Below are positions 1 to 6,174 of a stretch of 7,992 nt of DNA, piece by piece (the stretch's first letter is position 1; each line of letters starts with the position of its first letter). The notes below the pieces were generated by a model, which was not told the DNA's origin, searched no databases, and saw nothing but the letters and a program-made list of their open reading frames with translations. The DNA is taken from positions 1 to 7,992 of the forward strand of contig WFOX01000073.1 in the NCBI GenBank assembly GCA_015487905.1. The letters run 5' to 3'. The position numbers and the translations under genes were made by a program. The stretch comes from Mariprofundales bacterium. Lineage in GTDB: Bacteria; Pseudomonadota; Zetaproteobacteria; Mariprofundales; S012-25.

Positions 1-369
1 GAGGACATGGCGCATGCGCTTGGTGTGTCGCCGCTTGTGGTGTCGCTGCTCGTCGTGCCGATCGCGACCGAGCTTCCGGAAAAGGTGAACTCCATCCTTT
101 GGGTGCGCGCAGGCCGCGACACGCTCGCCTTCGGCAACATCACAGGCGCCATGGTCTTCCAAGGAAGCCTGATCCCGGCTGTGGGCATGCTGCTTTCGCC
201 GTGGCGGATCGCCGACTGGCAAGGCTGGGCGCCCGCGATCCTTGCCCTTGCCGGCGCAGGCCTGCTCGCCTTGCTGCTACGCACAGGTATCACGCCGCGC
301 GGGCTTTTGCTGCACCTCGCGCTTTACGGGTTGTTCGTTGCGCTCGTATTGGCGCGATCCTTGCTATAA
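1..369 (+). CDS. Sodium/calcium exchanger family antiporter, C-terminal part
   Basis: This frame is open from the first base of the window, so the gene starts upstream and only about 122 C-terminal residues are visible. The segment VVPIATELPEKVNS, followed by GRDTLAFGNITGAMVFQ, is typical of the second alpha-repeat of CaCA-superfamily (NCX-type) inner-membrane antiporters, where the acidic residue in the TELPE motif helps bind the cation. After it come at least three hydrophobic stretches separated by short polar turns (around IPAVGMLL, APAILALAGAGLLALLL and LALYGLFVALVLA), as expected of a membrane protein end. Such proteins exchange Ca2+ or another cation for Na+ or H+; the ion cannot be read from this fragment. 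The next gene, also an antiporter, begins 21 bases downstream on the same strand, suggesting co-transcription. The family call is fairly firm; the substrate is unknown. Confidence 0.85.
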   Translation, partial: EDMAHALGVSPLVVSLLVVPIATELPEKVNSILWVRAGRDTLAFGNITGAMVFQGSLIPAVGMLLSPWRIADWQGWAPAILALAGAGLLALLLRTGITPRGLLLHLALYGLFVALVLARSLL

Positions 370-379
370 ATCCTGCCGC

Positions 380-384
380 GGAGG
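380..384 (+). promoter_or_regulatory. Ribosome-binding site of the NhaP-like antiporter
   Basis: GGAGG lies six bases before the ATG at 391, in the short gap after the upstream antiporter. It supports that start codon and independent translation initiation within the presumed operon. Confidence 0.7.
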
Positions 385-390
385 TCGGCG

Positions 391-1809
391 ATGATTGAGG
401 CATTGCTCATGATCGCGGTAATCCTCTATGCGGCCTTGCAGTTGGAAGACCGCCTCGGCATTCCCTCACCGCTTGGACTCATTGCAGGCTCGTTGGCCGC
501 TCACTTTCTCATCGGCGGCGCGCCTGTGATCACGGGCAATCCCGAGCGCTTCGCTGAGCTTGTGCTCTTTCTGCTGCCGATCCTGCTCATCTCCGATTCT
601 TTGGAACTCAAGCTGGAAGACCTCAAGCGGCATGGGCTGAGCCTGTTTTATCTTGCGGTCGTGGCGGTGGCGCTCAGTGTAGTGGCGGCCGTGGCGGTGG
701 CGCCGTGGCTGTTTCCGCAGCTTTCCACGGCGGCCGTGATCGCGCTTTTCGCGATGGTGCTGGCCACGGATCCGGTCAGCGTTGTGTCCATCTTCGCCAA
801 GTTTCGCCTTCCGCATCGGCTCAAGCTGCTCGCAGAGGGCGAAAGCCTCTTCAATGACGCCACGGCGCTCATCGTCTTCGTCTTCATCGGCCTGCACATG
901 CTCAAAGGCGGCGCCATCACGCCCGGTTATCTCGCCGAGGTCGTGCTCGCCGTAGGAATCGGTTCCATCGCGCTTGGCGTGGCCGTGGGCTTTGTGGGGC
1001 TTGCGCTGCTCAAAACCACGGAGAACCGCATCGCCGAGATGATGGTGCTCATCGCAACAGGCTATGGCGCGTTCGCGCTTGCGGAGCACTTTTATGTGCT
1101 TTTGGATCTTTTAGGCGCGCACACGCACCTGCATCTTTCCGGCATCTTGGCCGTGATCACGGCCACGATCACGGTGCATCATGTGATGACCGAGGCCGTG
1201 GCGGAGGACGATGCGCGCATCGCCGCGGAGGAACGCGAGGTGGAAGAGGCCGTGCAGCGCTACCGCATCAGCGCGGGCTGGGTGCGCGCAGCGCTTGCGC
1301 GCATCCGCGCCACCGTAGAAGAGCGCGCGCGCCACCTGCGCACGAAGCAGGACGTGCAGCTTCTTGCGCTCGTGGCCAACACGGTGCTGTTCGTGGCCAT
1401 GGCGGAGATCGTGGATCTGCATCTTCTCGTGCGCTACGCCAAGGAAATCCTCGTGATGTTTGCAGCCACGACCGTGATCCGCGCACTCATGATGGCCAAG
1501 TTCGCCTGGATCACGAACCAAACGACGAAAATGGTGGATGTGAATCCGCGCTGGTGGGCCGTGCTCACGCTTGCAGGCGTCAAGGGGGGGCTGTCCATCG
1601 TTATGGTGTCCATGATCCCGAAGGACTTTCCCTATCGCGAGATGTTTGAGGCCGTGGTCATCGGCATCGTGCTTTTGTCCACCTTCGTCTATTCGCTGCT
1701 GTTGCTCGCGCTCATCGCACGCCATCAAGCAGCCTTTGCGCGCGAGGCTGAAGAGGAGCATGCCGAATCGCCCGCACTGGTAGAGGAAAAGGCCGCCTCC
1801 AGCGCCTAA
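391..1809 (+). CDS. CPA1-family (NhaP-like) Na+/H+ antiporter
   Basis: A 472-residue polytopic inner-membrane protein of the monovalent cation:proton antiporter-1 family, which exchanges Na+ or K+ for H+ in pH and salt homeostasis. The ion-binding motif ATDPVSV is at residues 125-131, and EGESLFNDA with the paired Asn-Asp is at 149-157. HLSGILAV follows near 248-255. A late helix motif, GVKGGLSIVMVSMIP (396-410), corresponds to the usual G-RGG/A-LS-A-A-S-P segment, with Lys where Arg is common. Between about residues 265 and 322 there is a long, highly charged, Glu/Arg-rich stretch, predicted cytoplasmic and probably helical, which is larger than the usual loop. The C-terminal 25 residues are also acidic and hydrophilic. 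The ATG is supported by GGAGG six bases upstream. The gene follows another antiporter by 21 bases and ends 3 bases from the convergent dtd. Family confidence is high; the transported ion is unproven. Confidence 0.9.
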   Translation: MIEALLMIAVILYAALQLEDRLGIPSPLGLIAGSLAAHFLIGGAPVITGNPERFAELVLFLLPILLISDSLELKLEDLKRHGLSLFYLAVVAVALSVVAAVAVAPWLFPQLSTAAVIALFAMVLATDPVSVVSIFAKFRLPHRLKLLAEGESLFNDATALIVFVFIGLHMLKGGAITPGYLAEVVLAVGIGSIALGVAVGFVGLALLKTTENRIAEMMVLIATGYGAFALAEHFYVLLDLLGAHTHLHLSGILAVITATITVHHVMTEAVAEDDARIAAEEREVEEAVQRYRISAGWVRAALARIRATVEERARHLRTKQDVQLLALVANTVLFVAMAEIVDLHLLVRYAKEILVMFAATTVIRALMMAKFAWITNQTTKMVDVNPRWWAVLTLAGVKGGLSIVMVSMIPKDFPYREMFEAVVIGIVLLSTFVYSLLLLALIARHQAAFAREAEEEHAESPALVEEKAASSA

Positions 1810-1812
1810 GGC

Positions 1813-2250
1813 CTATGCGCGCAGCACGAAGCTCACGGGGCCGTCATTCACAAGCGCAATGCGCATGTGCGCGCCGAACCTTCCCGCTTGCACATGCGCG
1901 CCGCACGCGCAAAGCGCTTGCACGAAGCGCGCGAACAAAGGCTCGGCAAGCGCAGGCGCCGCCGCCGAAGAAAAGCTTGCGCGCGTGCCTTTTTTCGTAT
2001 CCGCTGCCAGCGTGAAGTTCGGTGCCACCACGATCTCGCCGCCTACATCCAGCACGCTGCGGTTCATACGCCCCGTCTCATCCTCAAACACGCGATAGGA
2101 CGCCACGCGCACAGCCAGCCGCTCGGCCTTGGCCGCATCGTCCTCGCGCTCTATGCCCACGAGCACGAGCAAGCCGCGCCCGCCGCGCGCGATGGTTGTG
2201 CCCTCTACCTCAATCGCGGCCTCGGCGACGCGCTGCACAAGCGCGATCAT
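1813..2250 (-). CDS. dtd: D-aminoacyl-tRNA deacylase (Dtd)
   Basis: A cytoplasmic homodimeric editing enzyme that hydrolyses D-aminoacyl-tRNAs (and glycine mischarged on tRNA-Ala), recycling tRNA and keeping D-residues out of proteins. At 145 residues it matches the usual length, and it starts with the characteristic MIALVQRV. GLLVLVGIE (26-34), the FTLAAD segment (79-84), a G-R-x-SF segment (88-93), GRFGAHM (123-129) and NDGPVSF (135-141) all align without gaps to my memory of E. coli Dtd. The active-site signature is unusual: residues 77-81 read PNFTL where SQFTL is expected, Ser140 replaces the usual Thr after the Gly-Pro pair, and Ala91 replaces the Pro of the RPSF motif. Thr80 and Gly137-Pro138 are kept. 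It starts 12 bases after the stop of the upstream dehydrogenase, with only a weak Shine-Dalgarno sequence, suggesting translational coupling. Family identity is nearly certain. Confidence 0.95.
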   Translation of the reverse strand: MIALVQRVAEAAIEVEGTTIARGGRGLLVLVGIEREDDAAKAERLAVRVASYRVFEDETGRMNRSVLDVGGEIVVAPNFTLAADTKKGTRASFSSAAAPALAEPLFARFVQALCACGAHVQAGRFGAHMRIALVNDGPVSFVLRA

Positions 2251-2262
2251 GAAGCCCGAAAA

Positions 2263-3516
2263 CTAGGCCTCGTCGCGGCACACGCGCGCGGGTTCCTCCT
2301 CGCGGATCGCCCACGGCATGCCGATCTCGGGCATAAGCTCCATAAACGGATCGGGATCCAGCTCTTCGGCATTCACCATGCGATTCACGCGCCAAGGCCC
2401 GCGTTTGATGAGCAGCGCGGCTGTCACCGCGGGCACCGCCGTCGTATAGGAAATGGCCTGATGGCCGATCTCCTCAAAGCAGTCCTCATGCGCCTTGGTG
2501 GAGTAGATGAACACGGCGCGCTCCTCTCCATCCTTGCGGCCGCAGATGAGATCGCCCACGCACACCTTGCCGCGGTATTCGGCCGCCGTTTCCGTGGGAT
2601 CGGGCAACAGCGCCTTGAGCACGCGGATCGGGATCACCTTGCAGCCATCCACCTCAATCGGCTCAATGCCCAAAAGCCCGAGCTTCTCCAGCGTCGTGAA
2701 GACCTGGATGTAATGATCGGAAAAGCCCATCCAGAACGCCACGCGTTTGAGATTCGGGAAGTTCACGGCAAGCGAATGCACCTCCTCGTGGCCCATGAGA
2801 TAGATGGGTTGCTCGCCGACTTCGGGAAAATCAAAGATGCGCTTTTTCGTGTGATGCGGCACGCTGCGCCAAGCGCCGTCCTCCCAATAGATCGCGTCTT
2901 CCAAGATCTCGCGCAGGTTGATTTCAGGATCAAAGTTCGTGGCAAAGAAGCGGTTGTGGGAGCCTGCGTTTACATCCATGATGTCAATCGTGCGGATTTC
3001 ATCAAAAAGATGCTTTTTCGCATAGGCGGCAAAGACATTCACCATCCCGGGATCGCAGCCGATGGAGAGAATGCAGGTAAGCCCAGCCTTTTCAAACTCC
3101 CCCTTCCGCTTCCACTCATGCAGCGCATACCAAGGCGCAGGCTCATTGAGCTTATCCGGCTCTTCAAAGACGGCCGTATCCAAATAATGCGCGCCCGCTT
3201 TCAAGCACCCCGTCATCACGGTCATGTTCGTGTAGGGGCTTGCGACATTGATGACGAGATCCGCGCCCGCCCGCTCAATCAAGCGCGCCACGGCATCGGG
3301 ATCCATCGCATCCACCTCTTCGGCCACAAGCTTGCGCGACGGATCCTTGAGATTGCCCTTTTCATGCACCTCGCGAATCGCCTGCTCGCACTTTTCCCGA
3401 TGCAACGAAGCGATCGTGATGTCGCCGAACTCGTCGTTGTGCTGCGCCACCTTGTGCAAAAGCGCCCGGCCCACGCCGCCTGCACCGATCACGAGGAGGT
3501 TATTGCGCTCAGCCAT
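2263..3516 (-). CDS. Saccharopine dehydrogenase family enzyme, probable carboxynorspermidine synthase
   Basis: A 417-residue cytosolic NAD(P)-dependent enzyme. The N-terminal Rossmann motif GAGGVG is at residues 11-16. The motifs LVINVASPY (87-95), a CDPG segment (154-157), DIMDVNAGSHN (178-188), the FATNF-PEINLRE region (191-203) and AISYTTAVPA (354-363) closely follow carboxynorspermidine/carboxyspermidine dehydrogenases (as I recall from Vibrio and Campylobacter) rather than fungal saccharopine reductases. Members of that group reductively condense aspartate semialdehyde with 1,3-diaminopropane or putrescine, giving carboxynorspermidine or carboxyspermidine for the S-adenosylmethionine-independent polyamine route. 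The decarboxylase partner (NspC-type) is not in this window. The ATG is supported by AAGGAGG ending seven or eight bases upstream (fwd 3525-3531). dtd follows after 12 bases, and lysR lies upstream behind a probable terminator. Diamine preference is not readable, and annotation pipelines may simply call it saccharopine dehydrogenase. Confidence 0.88.
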   Translation of the reverse strand: MAERNNLLVIGAGGVGRALLHKVAQHNDEFGDITIASLHREKCEQAIREVHEKGNLKDPSRKLVAEEVDAMDPDAVARLIERAGADLVINVASPYTNMTVMTGCLKAGAHYLDTAVFEEPDKLNEPAPWYALHEWKRKGEFEKAGLTCILSIGCDPGMVNVFAAYAKKHLFDEIRTIDIMDVNAGSHNRFFATNFDPEINLREILEDAIYWEDGAWRSVPHHTKKRIFDFPEVGEQPIYLMGHEEVHSLAVNFPNLKRVAFWMGFSDHYIQVFTTLEKLGLLGIEPIEVDGCKVIPIRVLKALLPDPTETAAEYRGKVCVGDLICGRKDGEERAVFIYSTKAHEDCFEEIGHQAISYTTAVPAVTAALLIKRGPWRVNRMVNAEELDPDPFMELMPEIGMPWAIREEEPARVCRDEA

Positions 3517-3524
3517 TCTCCCGC

Positions 3525-3531
3525 CTCCTTG
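3525..3531 (-). promoter_or_regulatory. Ribosome-binding site of the carboxynorspermidine synthase gene
   Basis: On the minus strand AAGGAGG precedes the ATG (3514-3516) by about eight bases. This is a near-perfect Shine-Dalgarno sequence and fixes the start of the dehydrogenase. Confidence 0.75.
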
Positions 3532-3554
3532 CCCGCATGGATGAAGGGATTTTC

Positions 3555-3591
3555 AAAAAGAAAGGGGCGCGAACCCTAGCGAGGCCGCCCC
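3555..3591 (-). terminator. Probable intrinsic terminator after lysR
   Basis: Read on the minus strand, GGGGCG (fwd 3586-3591) pairs with CGCCCC (fwd 3564-3569). The enclosed 16 bases can form a small inner CCT/AGG hairpin. The stem is followed at once by TTTCTTTTT (fwd 3555-3563). It lies 27 bases past the lysR stop and ends about 40 bases before the dehydrogenase ATG, so it probably separates lysR from the dehydrogenase-dtd pair. The stem is short and interrupted, so efficiency is uncertain, and the promoter for the dehydrogenase would then have very little room. Confidence 0.55.
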
Positions 3592-3617
3592 CCGCCGCCA
3601 AATCGCATGCCCACCGC

Positions 3618-4517
3618 CTAGGCGGGCGCAAGCAGCCCGCGCGCCGCCTCAGCAAGCGCCTCCACGAGCGCCCGCGCCACAGGCGGCGCATCCTTGCGCA
3701 CGAGCGCCTCAATCGGTCGCCGAATGGGCGGCGCAAGCCGCACCACGCGCACGCCCACGGGCTTGTGCACGAACAGCGCCATCGCAGAGACGATGCCCAC
3801 GCCCAGGCCCGCTTCGCAAGCCGCAATCACGGCGTCCGTGCCGCCCACACACAAGCGCGGCTCGGCATGCACGCCTGCGGCTGCAAGCGCAAGCTCCAAG
3901 GCTTCGCGCGTGCCTGAACCTGGCTCACGCCACACGAGCGTCCTTTCCGCCAGGCGCGCCACGGGCCACACCTCGGCTTGCGCATCTGGATCTGCATCCG
4001 GCACGAGGGCTACGACCTCGTCCCAACCCAGCCGATGCCGCCGACAACAGGAAGGCGCCTCAGGCGGCCGCGGTGTTTCAATCAGCCCCACATCCATGCG
4101 CGTCATCGCCGCAATGACTTCGCGGCTATTGCCGCTTTCCGAGCGCACCTCCACGGCGGGATATGCGGCATGAAAGCGCACGAGCGCCTGCGGCAAGAGC
4201 GCCAAGGCCGTCGTGCGGCTCGCGGCCACCGCAAGCGCCCCGCCCTGCCCCTCGCGCACGCTGCGCGCAAACGACTCTGCCTCCAACCACGCATCGCGCA
4301 GCCTGCAAGCCAGCCGATACAGCGCCTGGCCCGTTTCGGTCACCACAAGCCTGCGCCCTTTGCGCCGAAACAGCGGCGCGCCCACGGCCTCTTCCAAGCG
4401 CCTGAGCTGCTGCGACACCGCCGGCTGCGAAAGATGGCGGCTGCGCGCCGCCGCATGCACGCCGCCTTGTTCCACGACCGCCGCAAGTGTGAGCAGATGC
4501 TCAGGCCGCACGCGCAT
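3618..4517 (-). CDS. LysR-family transcriptional regulator (YeiE-like)
   Basis: A 299-residue DNA-binding regulator of normal LTTR length. The winged helix-turn-helix spans about residues 5-65, with AAARSRHLSQPAVSQQLRRL (22-41) as the core and LFRRKGRRLVVTETG completing it. A linker helix follows, then a periplasmic-binding-protein-like effector domain (about 92-295). In it, WREPGSGTRE (196-205) and GLGVGIVS (237-244) are typical of the CysB/CbbR/YeiE side of the family, which often senses small anions or metabolites. It is divergent from the YeiH-type gene with 120 bases between starts, the same arrangement as yeiE-yeiH, so it probably controls that gene and itself. The chosen ATG gives the usual 7-9 residues before the first helix; its best Shine-Dalgarno sequence (AGAAGGG) is rather far, 12-13 bases upstream. 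The effector is unknown. The stop codon sits inside the palindrome CCGCCTAGGCGG (3614-3625). Confidence 0.92.
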   Translation of the reverse strand: MRVRPEHLLTLAAVVEQGGVHAAARSRHLSQPAVSQQLRRLEEAVGAPLFRRKGRRLVVTETGQALYRLACRLRDAWLEAESFARSVREGQGGALAVAASRTTALALLPQALVRFHAAYPAVEVRSESGNSREVIAAMTRMDVGLIETPRPPEAPSCCRRHRLGWDEVVALVPDADPDAQAEVWPVARLAERTLVWREPGSGTREALELALAAAGVHAEPRLCVGGTDAVIAACEAGLGVGIVSAMALFVHKPVGVRVVRLAPPIRRPIEALVRKDAPPVARALVEALAEAARGLLAPA

Positions 4518-4637
4518 GCGCGCGATGCTGCCCTTCTTTGCAAAAGAAAATCAATCAAATGTATCCGAAATGAGAAATATTTTTGCGCACATGGCGCGGG
4601 CATGCTTGCGCCGAGCTTGGCAACGAGGAGGAAGGAC
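4518..4637. promoter_or_regulatory. Divergent promoter/operator region between lysR and yeiH-like gene
   Basis: The 120 bases between the two divergent starts include a markedly AT-rich core (about 4536-4585) in otherwise GC-rich surroundings. It contains TCAATCAAATGTA (4551-4563), which fits the loose T-N11-A LysR-type box, and flanking AAAAT/ATTTT half-sites (4547-4551 and 4579-4583). No convincing sigma-70 pair stands out on either strand. LysR regulators usually bind exactly such shared regions, so both promoters and the operator are inferred to be here. Exact sites are not determined. Confidence 0.6.
4626..4635 (+). promoter_or_regulatory. Ribosome-binding site of the yeiH-like gene
   Basis: AGGAGGAAGG immediately precedes the ATG at 4638. 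It decides the start: the frame stays open far upstream (to 3978) across lysR, but that extension has no homology-like content and overlaps the regulator. Confidence 0.75.
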
Positions 4638-5630
4638 ATGCGCCGGGCGTGGATGCTTGCAGAGGGCGTGGGGCTTGCGGCCTTGGTGGGGGCCGTGGCG
4701 AAGTGGGGCGTAAAGGCGCTTGGGATTCAGGGGCTGAGCCCGCTTGCGGCGGGGCTTTTGCTCGGCATGGCGATTGCGGCCGTCTGGCGCATTCCGGAGC
4801 GCTTTGCGCCTGGGCTGCATTGGGCTTCGCGCGGGCTATTGCGCACGGGTGTGGCGTTGCTGGGCTTGCAGGTGCCTACCGCGGAGCTTGCGGCGATCGG
4901 CTTGCCTGGGCTTGTGGCTGCGGGGTTTGCGGTGGCCTTTGCGCTGGGCGTGGGAGCTTGGCTCGGTGGATGGTTCGGCTTGGAGCTTGAGCTTGCGCTG
5001 CTGATTGCCGCCGGCGCGGGCATCTGCGGGGCGGCCGCCGTGCTCGCCTTTGAGGCGGCGTTGGAGGCGCGCACGCACCATGCGGCCACGGCCGTGGCCA
5101 CCGTTGTGCTTTTTGGCTCGCTTGCGATGCTGCTTGTGCCCGTCTTGCACGCGGCATGGCATGCTTGGCTTTCGCCTACGGGCTGGGCGATTTACATCGG
5201 CGCGTCCGTGCACGAGGTCGCGCAGGTCGTGGCTGCGGCGACCTCCGCCGTGCCGCCGCTTGCGCACGAAGCCGTGGCCGTGAAGATGATGCGCGTGATG
5301 CTGCTTGCGCCGGCGGCGCTGCTCGTGGCTTGGTGGCTCAGGCGCGAGGCGCGCATGGGTGGTGCGGTGGGCAATCTCTGGTTTGCGTGGCTGTTCTCGG
5401 CGTTCGTGCTCGTGCGCGCGCTTGTTCCGCTTCCCAGGCCGCTTTTGCACCTGTTCGGGGTTGCGGACACATGGATGCTCACGACAGCGATGACGGCGCT
5501 TGGGCTTTGCACGCGCATCTCGGCGCTGCGCGCGCACGGCTGGCGCCCCTTTGCGTTTGCCGGTGCGCTTGCCCTCTTGCTGCTTGCAGGCGAAATGGGC
5601 CTTGTGCGGTGGCTTGTGGGCGCGCTTTAA
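4638..5630 (+). CDS. yeiH: YeiH/UPF0324 family membrane protein, putative sulfate exporter
   Basis: A 330-residue, very hydrophobic inner-membrane protein with roughly nine to eleven predicted helices. Family hallmarks are visible: SPLAAGLLLGMAIA (34-47), LLRTGVALLGLQV (67-79), the half-polar GAGICGAAAVLA (126-137), GASVHEVAQVVAA (188-200) and VKMMRVMLLAPAALL (215-229). The second half ends with ADTWMLTTAMTALGL (276-290), also typical. Length is normal for the family (about 330-350). Databases call these putative sulfate exporters, but direct biochemical proof is thin; a role in sulfur oxyanion export is inferred from family naming and from YeiE-YeiH genetics. The start is chosen for the strong AGGAGGAAGG just upstream. 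It is divergent from a LysR gene and converges on the YbjN-domain gene, sharing a TTAA at the ends. Confidence 0.9.
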   Translation: MRRAWMLAEGVGLAALVGAVAKWGVKALGIQGLSPLAAGLLLGMAIAAVWRIPERFAPGLHWASRGLLRTGVALLGLQVPTAELAAIGLPGLVAAGFAVAFALGVGAWLGGWFGLELELALLIAAGAGICGAAAVLAFEAALEARTHHAATAVATVVLFGSLAMLLVPVLHAAWHAWLSPTGWAIYIGASVHEVAQVVAAATSAVPPLAHEAVAVKMMRVMLLAPAALLVAWWLRREARMGGAVGNLWFAWLFSAFVLVRALVPLPRPLLHLFGVADTWMLTTAMTALGLCTRISALRAHGWRPFAFAGALALLLLAGEMGLVRWLVGAL

Positions 5631-6058
5631 GCGGCGCGGCAAAGCAACTCGGCTGCGCCTTCTTGCTGCTCCAACTCCTCCAACGACTGCACGAAATGGG
5701 CGCAGGCGGCGATGAAGGTCATCATCTCGTTGCCGCCGGCGAAGTTCGTCCATTCCACGCGCACATCCCCGTCCGCGTCCAGATAGATGCTCGGTAGATT
5801 CGTTTGCATAAAGGTGTTCATAAGCCGCCACAGGCGCTCGGGGTGCGCTTTGCTCTGCTCCGTGGGCCGATACAGCGCCGTCCACGCAAAGGCCTTGACT
5901 TCGGCCACGCCGCCCGTGTCCACATCCAGCACCGTGCACCAAAACGGAATCCCGCTTTCGCTGCGCGCGCGCACGCCTTGTTGTTCATCCACGGCCTCCA
6001 CCGTGCAGTCCAACGCCTCCAGCCAACGCGTAAGCATTGCAACCGGATTTCCGCTCAT
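5627..6058 (-). CDS. YbjN-domain protein
   Basis: A 143-residue soluble protein with no signal peptide or membrane segment. The layout fits the YbjN family (a fold like type III secretion chaperones, mostly of unknown role, in enterobacteria tied to stress and motility phenotypes): an N-terminal helix (AMLTRWLEALD), a beta-rich middle (residues about 20-65), an LMNTFMQTN segment at 79-87, acidic strands around 90-105, then a helical C-terminus (MMTFIAACAHFVQSLEELE). The start is the ATG at 6056-6058, preceded by a run of six G (fwd 6065-6070) at six bases. The frame stays open to 6202, but that extension crosses a strong terminator and the end of the lipoprotein gene. An ATG at 6062-6064 lies too close to the G run. 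Its stop overlaps the convergent yeiH stop. The family call rests on overall pattern rather than a diagnostic motif. Confidence 0.75.
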   Translation of the reverse strand: MSGNPVAMLTRWLEALDCTVEAVDEQQGVRARSESGIPFWCTVLDVDTGGVAEVKAFAWTALYRPTEQSKAHPERLWRLMNTFMQTNLPSIYLDADGDVRVEWTNFAGGNEMMTFIAACAHFVQSLEELEQQEGAAELLCRAA

Positions 6059-6089
6059 ACCCATCCCCCCATCGCAGGCTTCTGCCTCC

Positions 6090-6118
6090 AATGTAGAACA
6101 CCCACGCGACGAGGGCAA
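6090..6118 (-). promoter_or_regulatory. Candidate sigma-70 promoter of the YbjN-domain gene
   Basis: On the minus strand TTGCCC (fwd 6113-6118) and TACATT (fwd 6090-6095) are spaced by 17 bases and match the -35 and -10 consensus at 4 of 6 positions each. The pair sits between the lipoprotein terminator and the YbjN start, giving a leader of roughly 25 bases. The placement is sensible, but the match is only moderate. Confidence 0.35.
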
Positions 6119-6125
6119 AGCGCCC

Positions 6126-6154
6126 AAAGAAAAAGCCGGGGCTTGCGCCCCGGC
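6126..6154 (-). terminator. Intrinsic terminator of the lipoprotein gene
   Basis: On the minus strand a perfect 8-bp all-GC stem GCCGGGGC/GCCCCGGC (fwd 6147-6154 and 6135-6142) closes a GCAA tetraloop (GNRA type) and is followed directly by TTTTTCTTT (fwd 6126-6134). It begins 20 bases past the lipoprotein stop. This is a textbook rho-independent terminator and insulates the YbjN gene downstream. Confidence 0.92.
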
Positions 6155-6174
6155 GCGTGGTGGGATTGTGGCGC

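Noticed and set aside
1867..3579. A 570-codon open frame on the plus strand, antisense to dtd and the carboxynorspermidine synthase gene
   Set aside because: It lies opposite two unmistakable genes. Its product is full of Arg, His and Ala in low-complexity order with no recognisable domain; GC-rich codon bias suppresses stops in this frame.
3614..3625. CCGCCTAGGCGG palindrome at the lysR stop codon as a terminator
   Set aside because: It is a loop-less perfect palindrome with no T-run; the better terminator lies just downstream at 3555-3591.
3978..4637. N-terminal extension of the yeiH-like frame to 3978
   Set aside because: It would overlap lysR antisense and adds a basic, non-membrane region absent from the family. 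The strong ribosome-binding site at 4626-4635 fixes the start at 4638.
4836..5942. A 368-codon minus-strand frame opposite the yeiH-like gene
   Set aside because: Arg/His/Gln-rich shadow of a well-supported membrane protein gene, with no ribosome-binding site or family features; it also crosses the YbjN gene in another frame.
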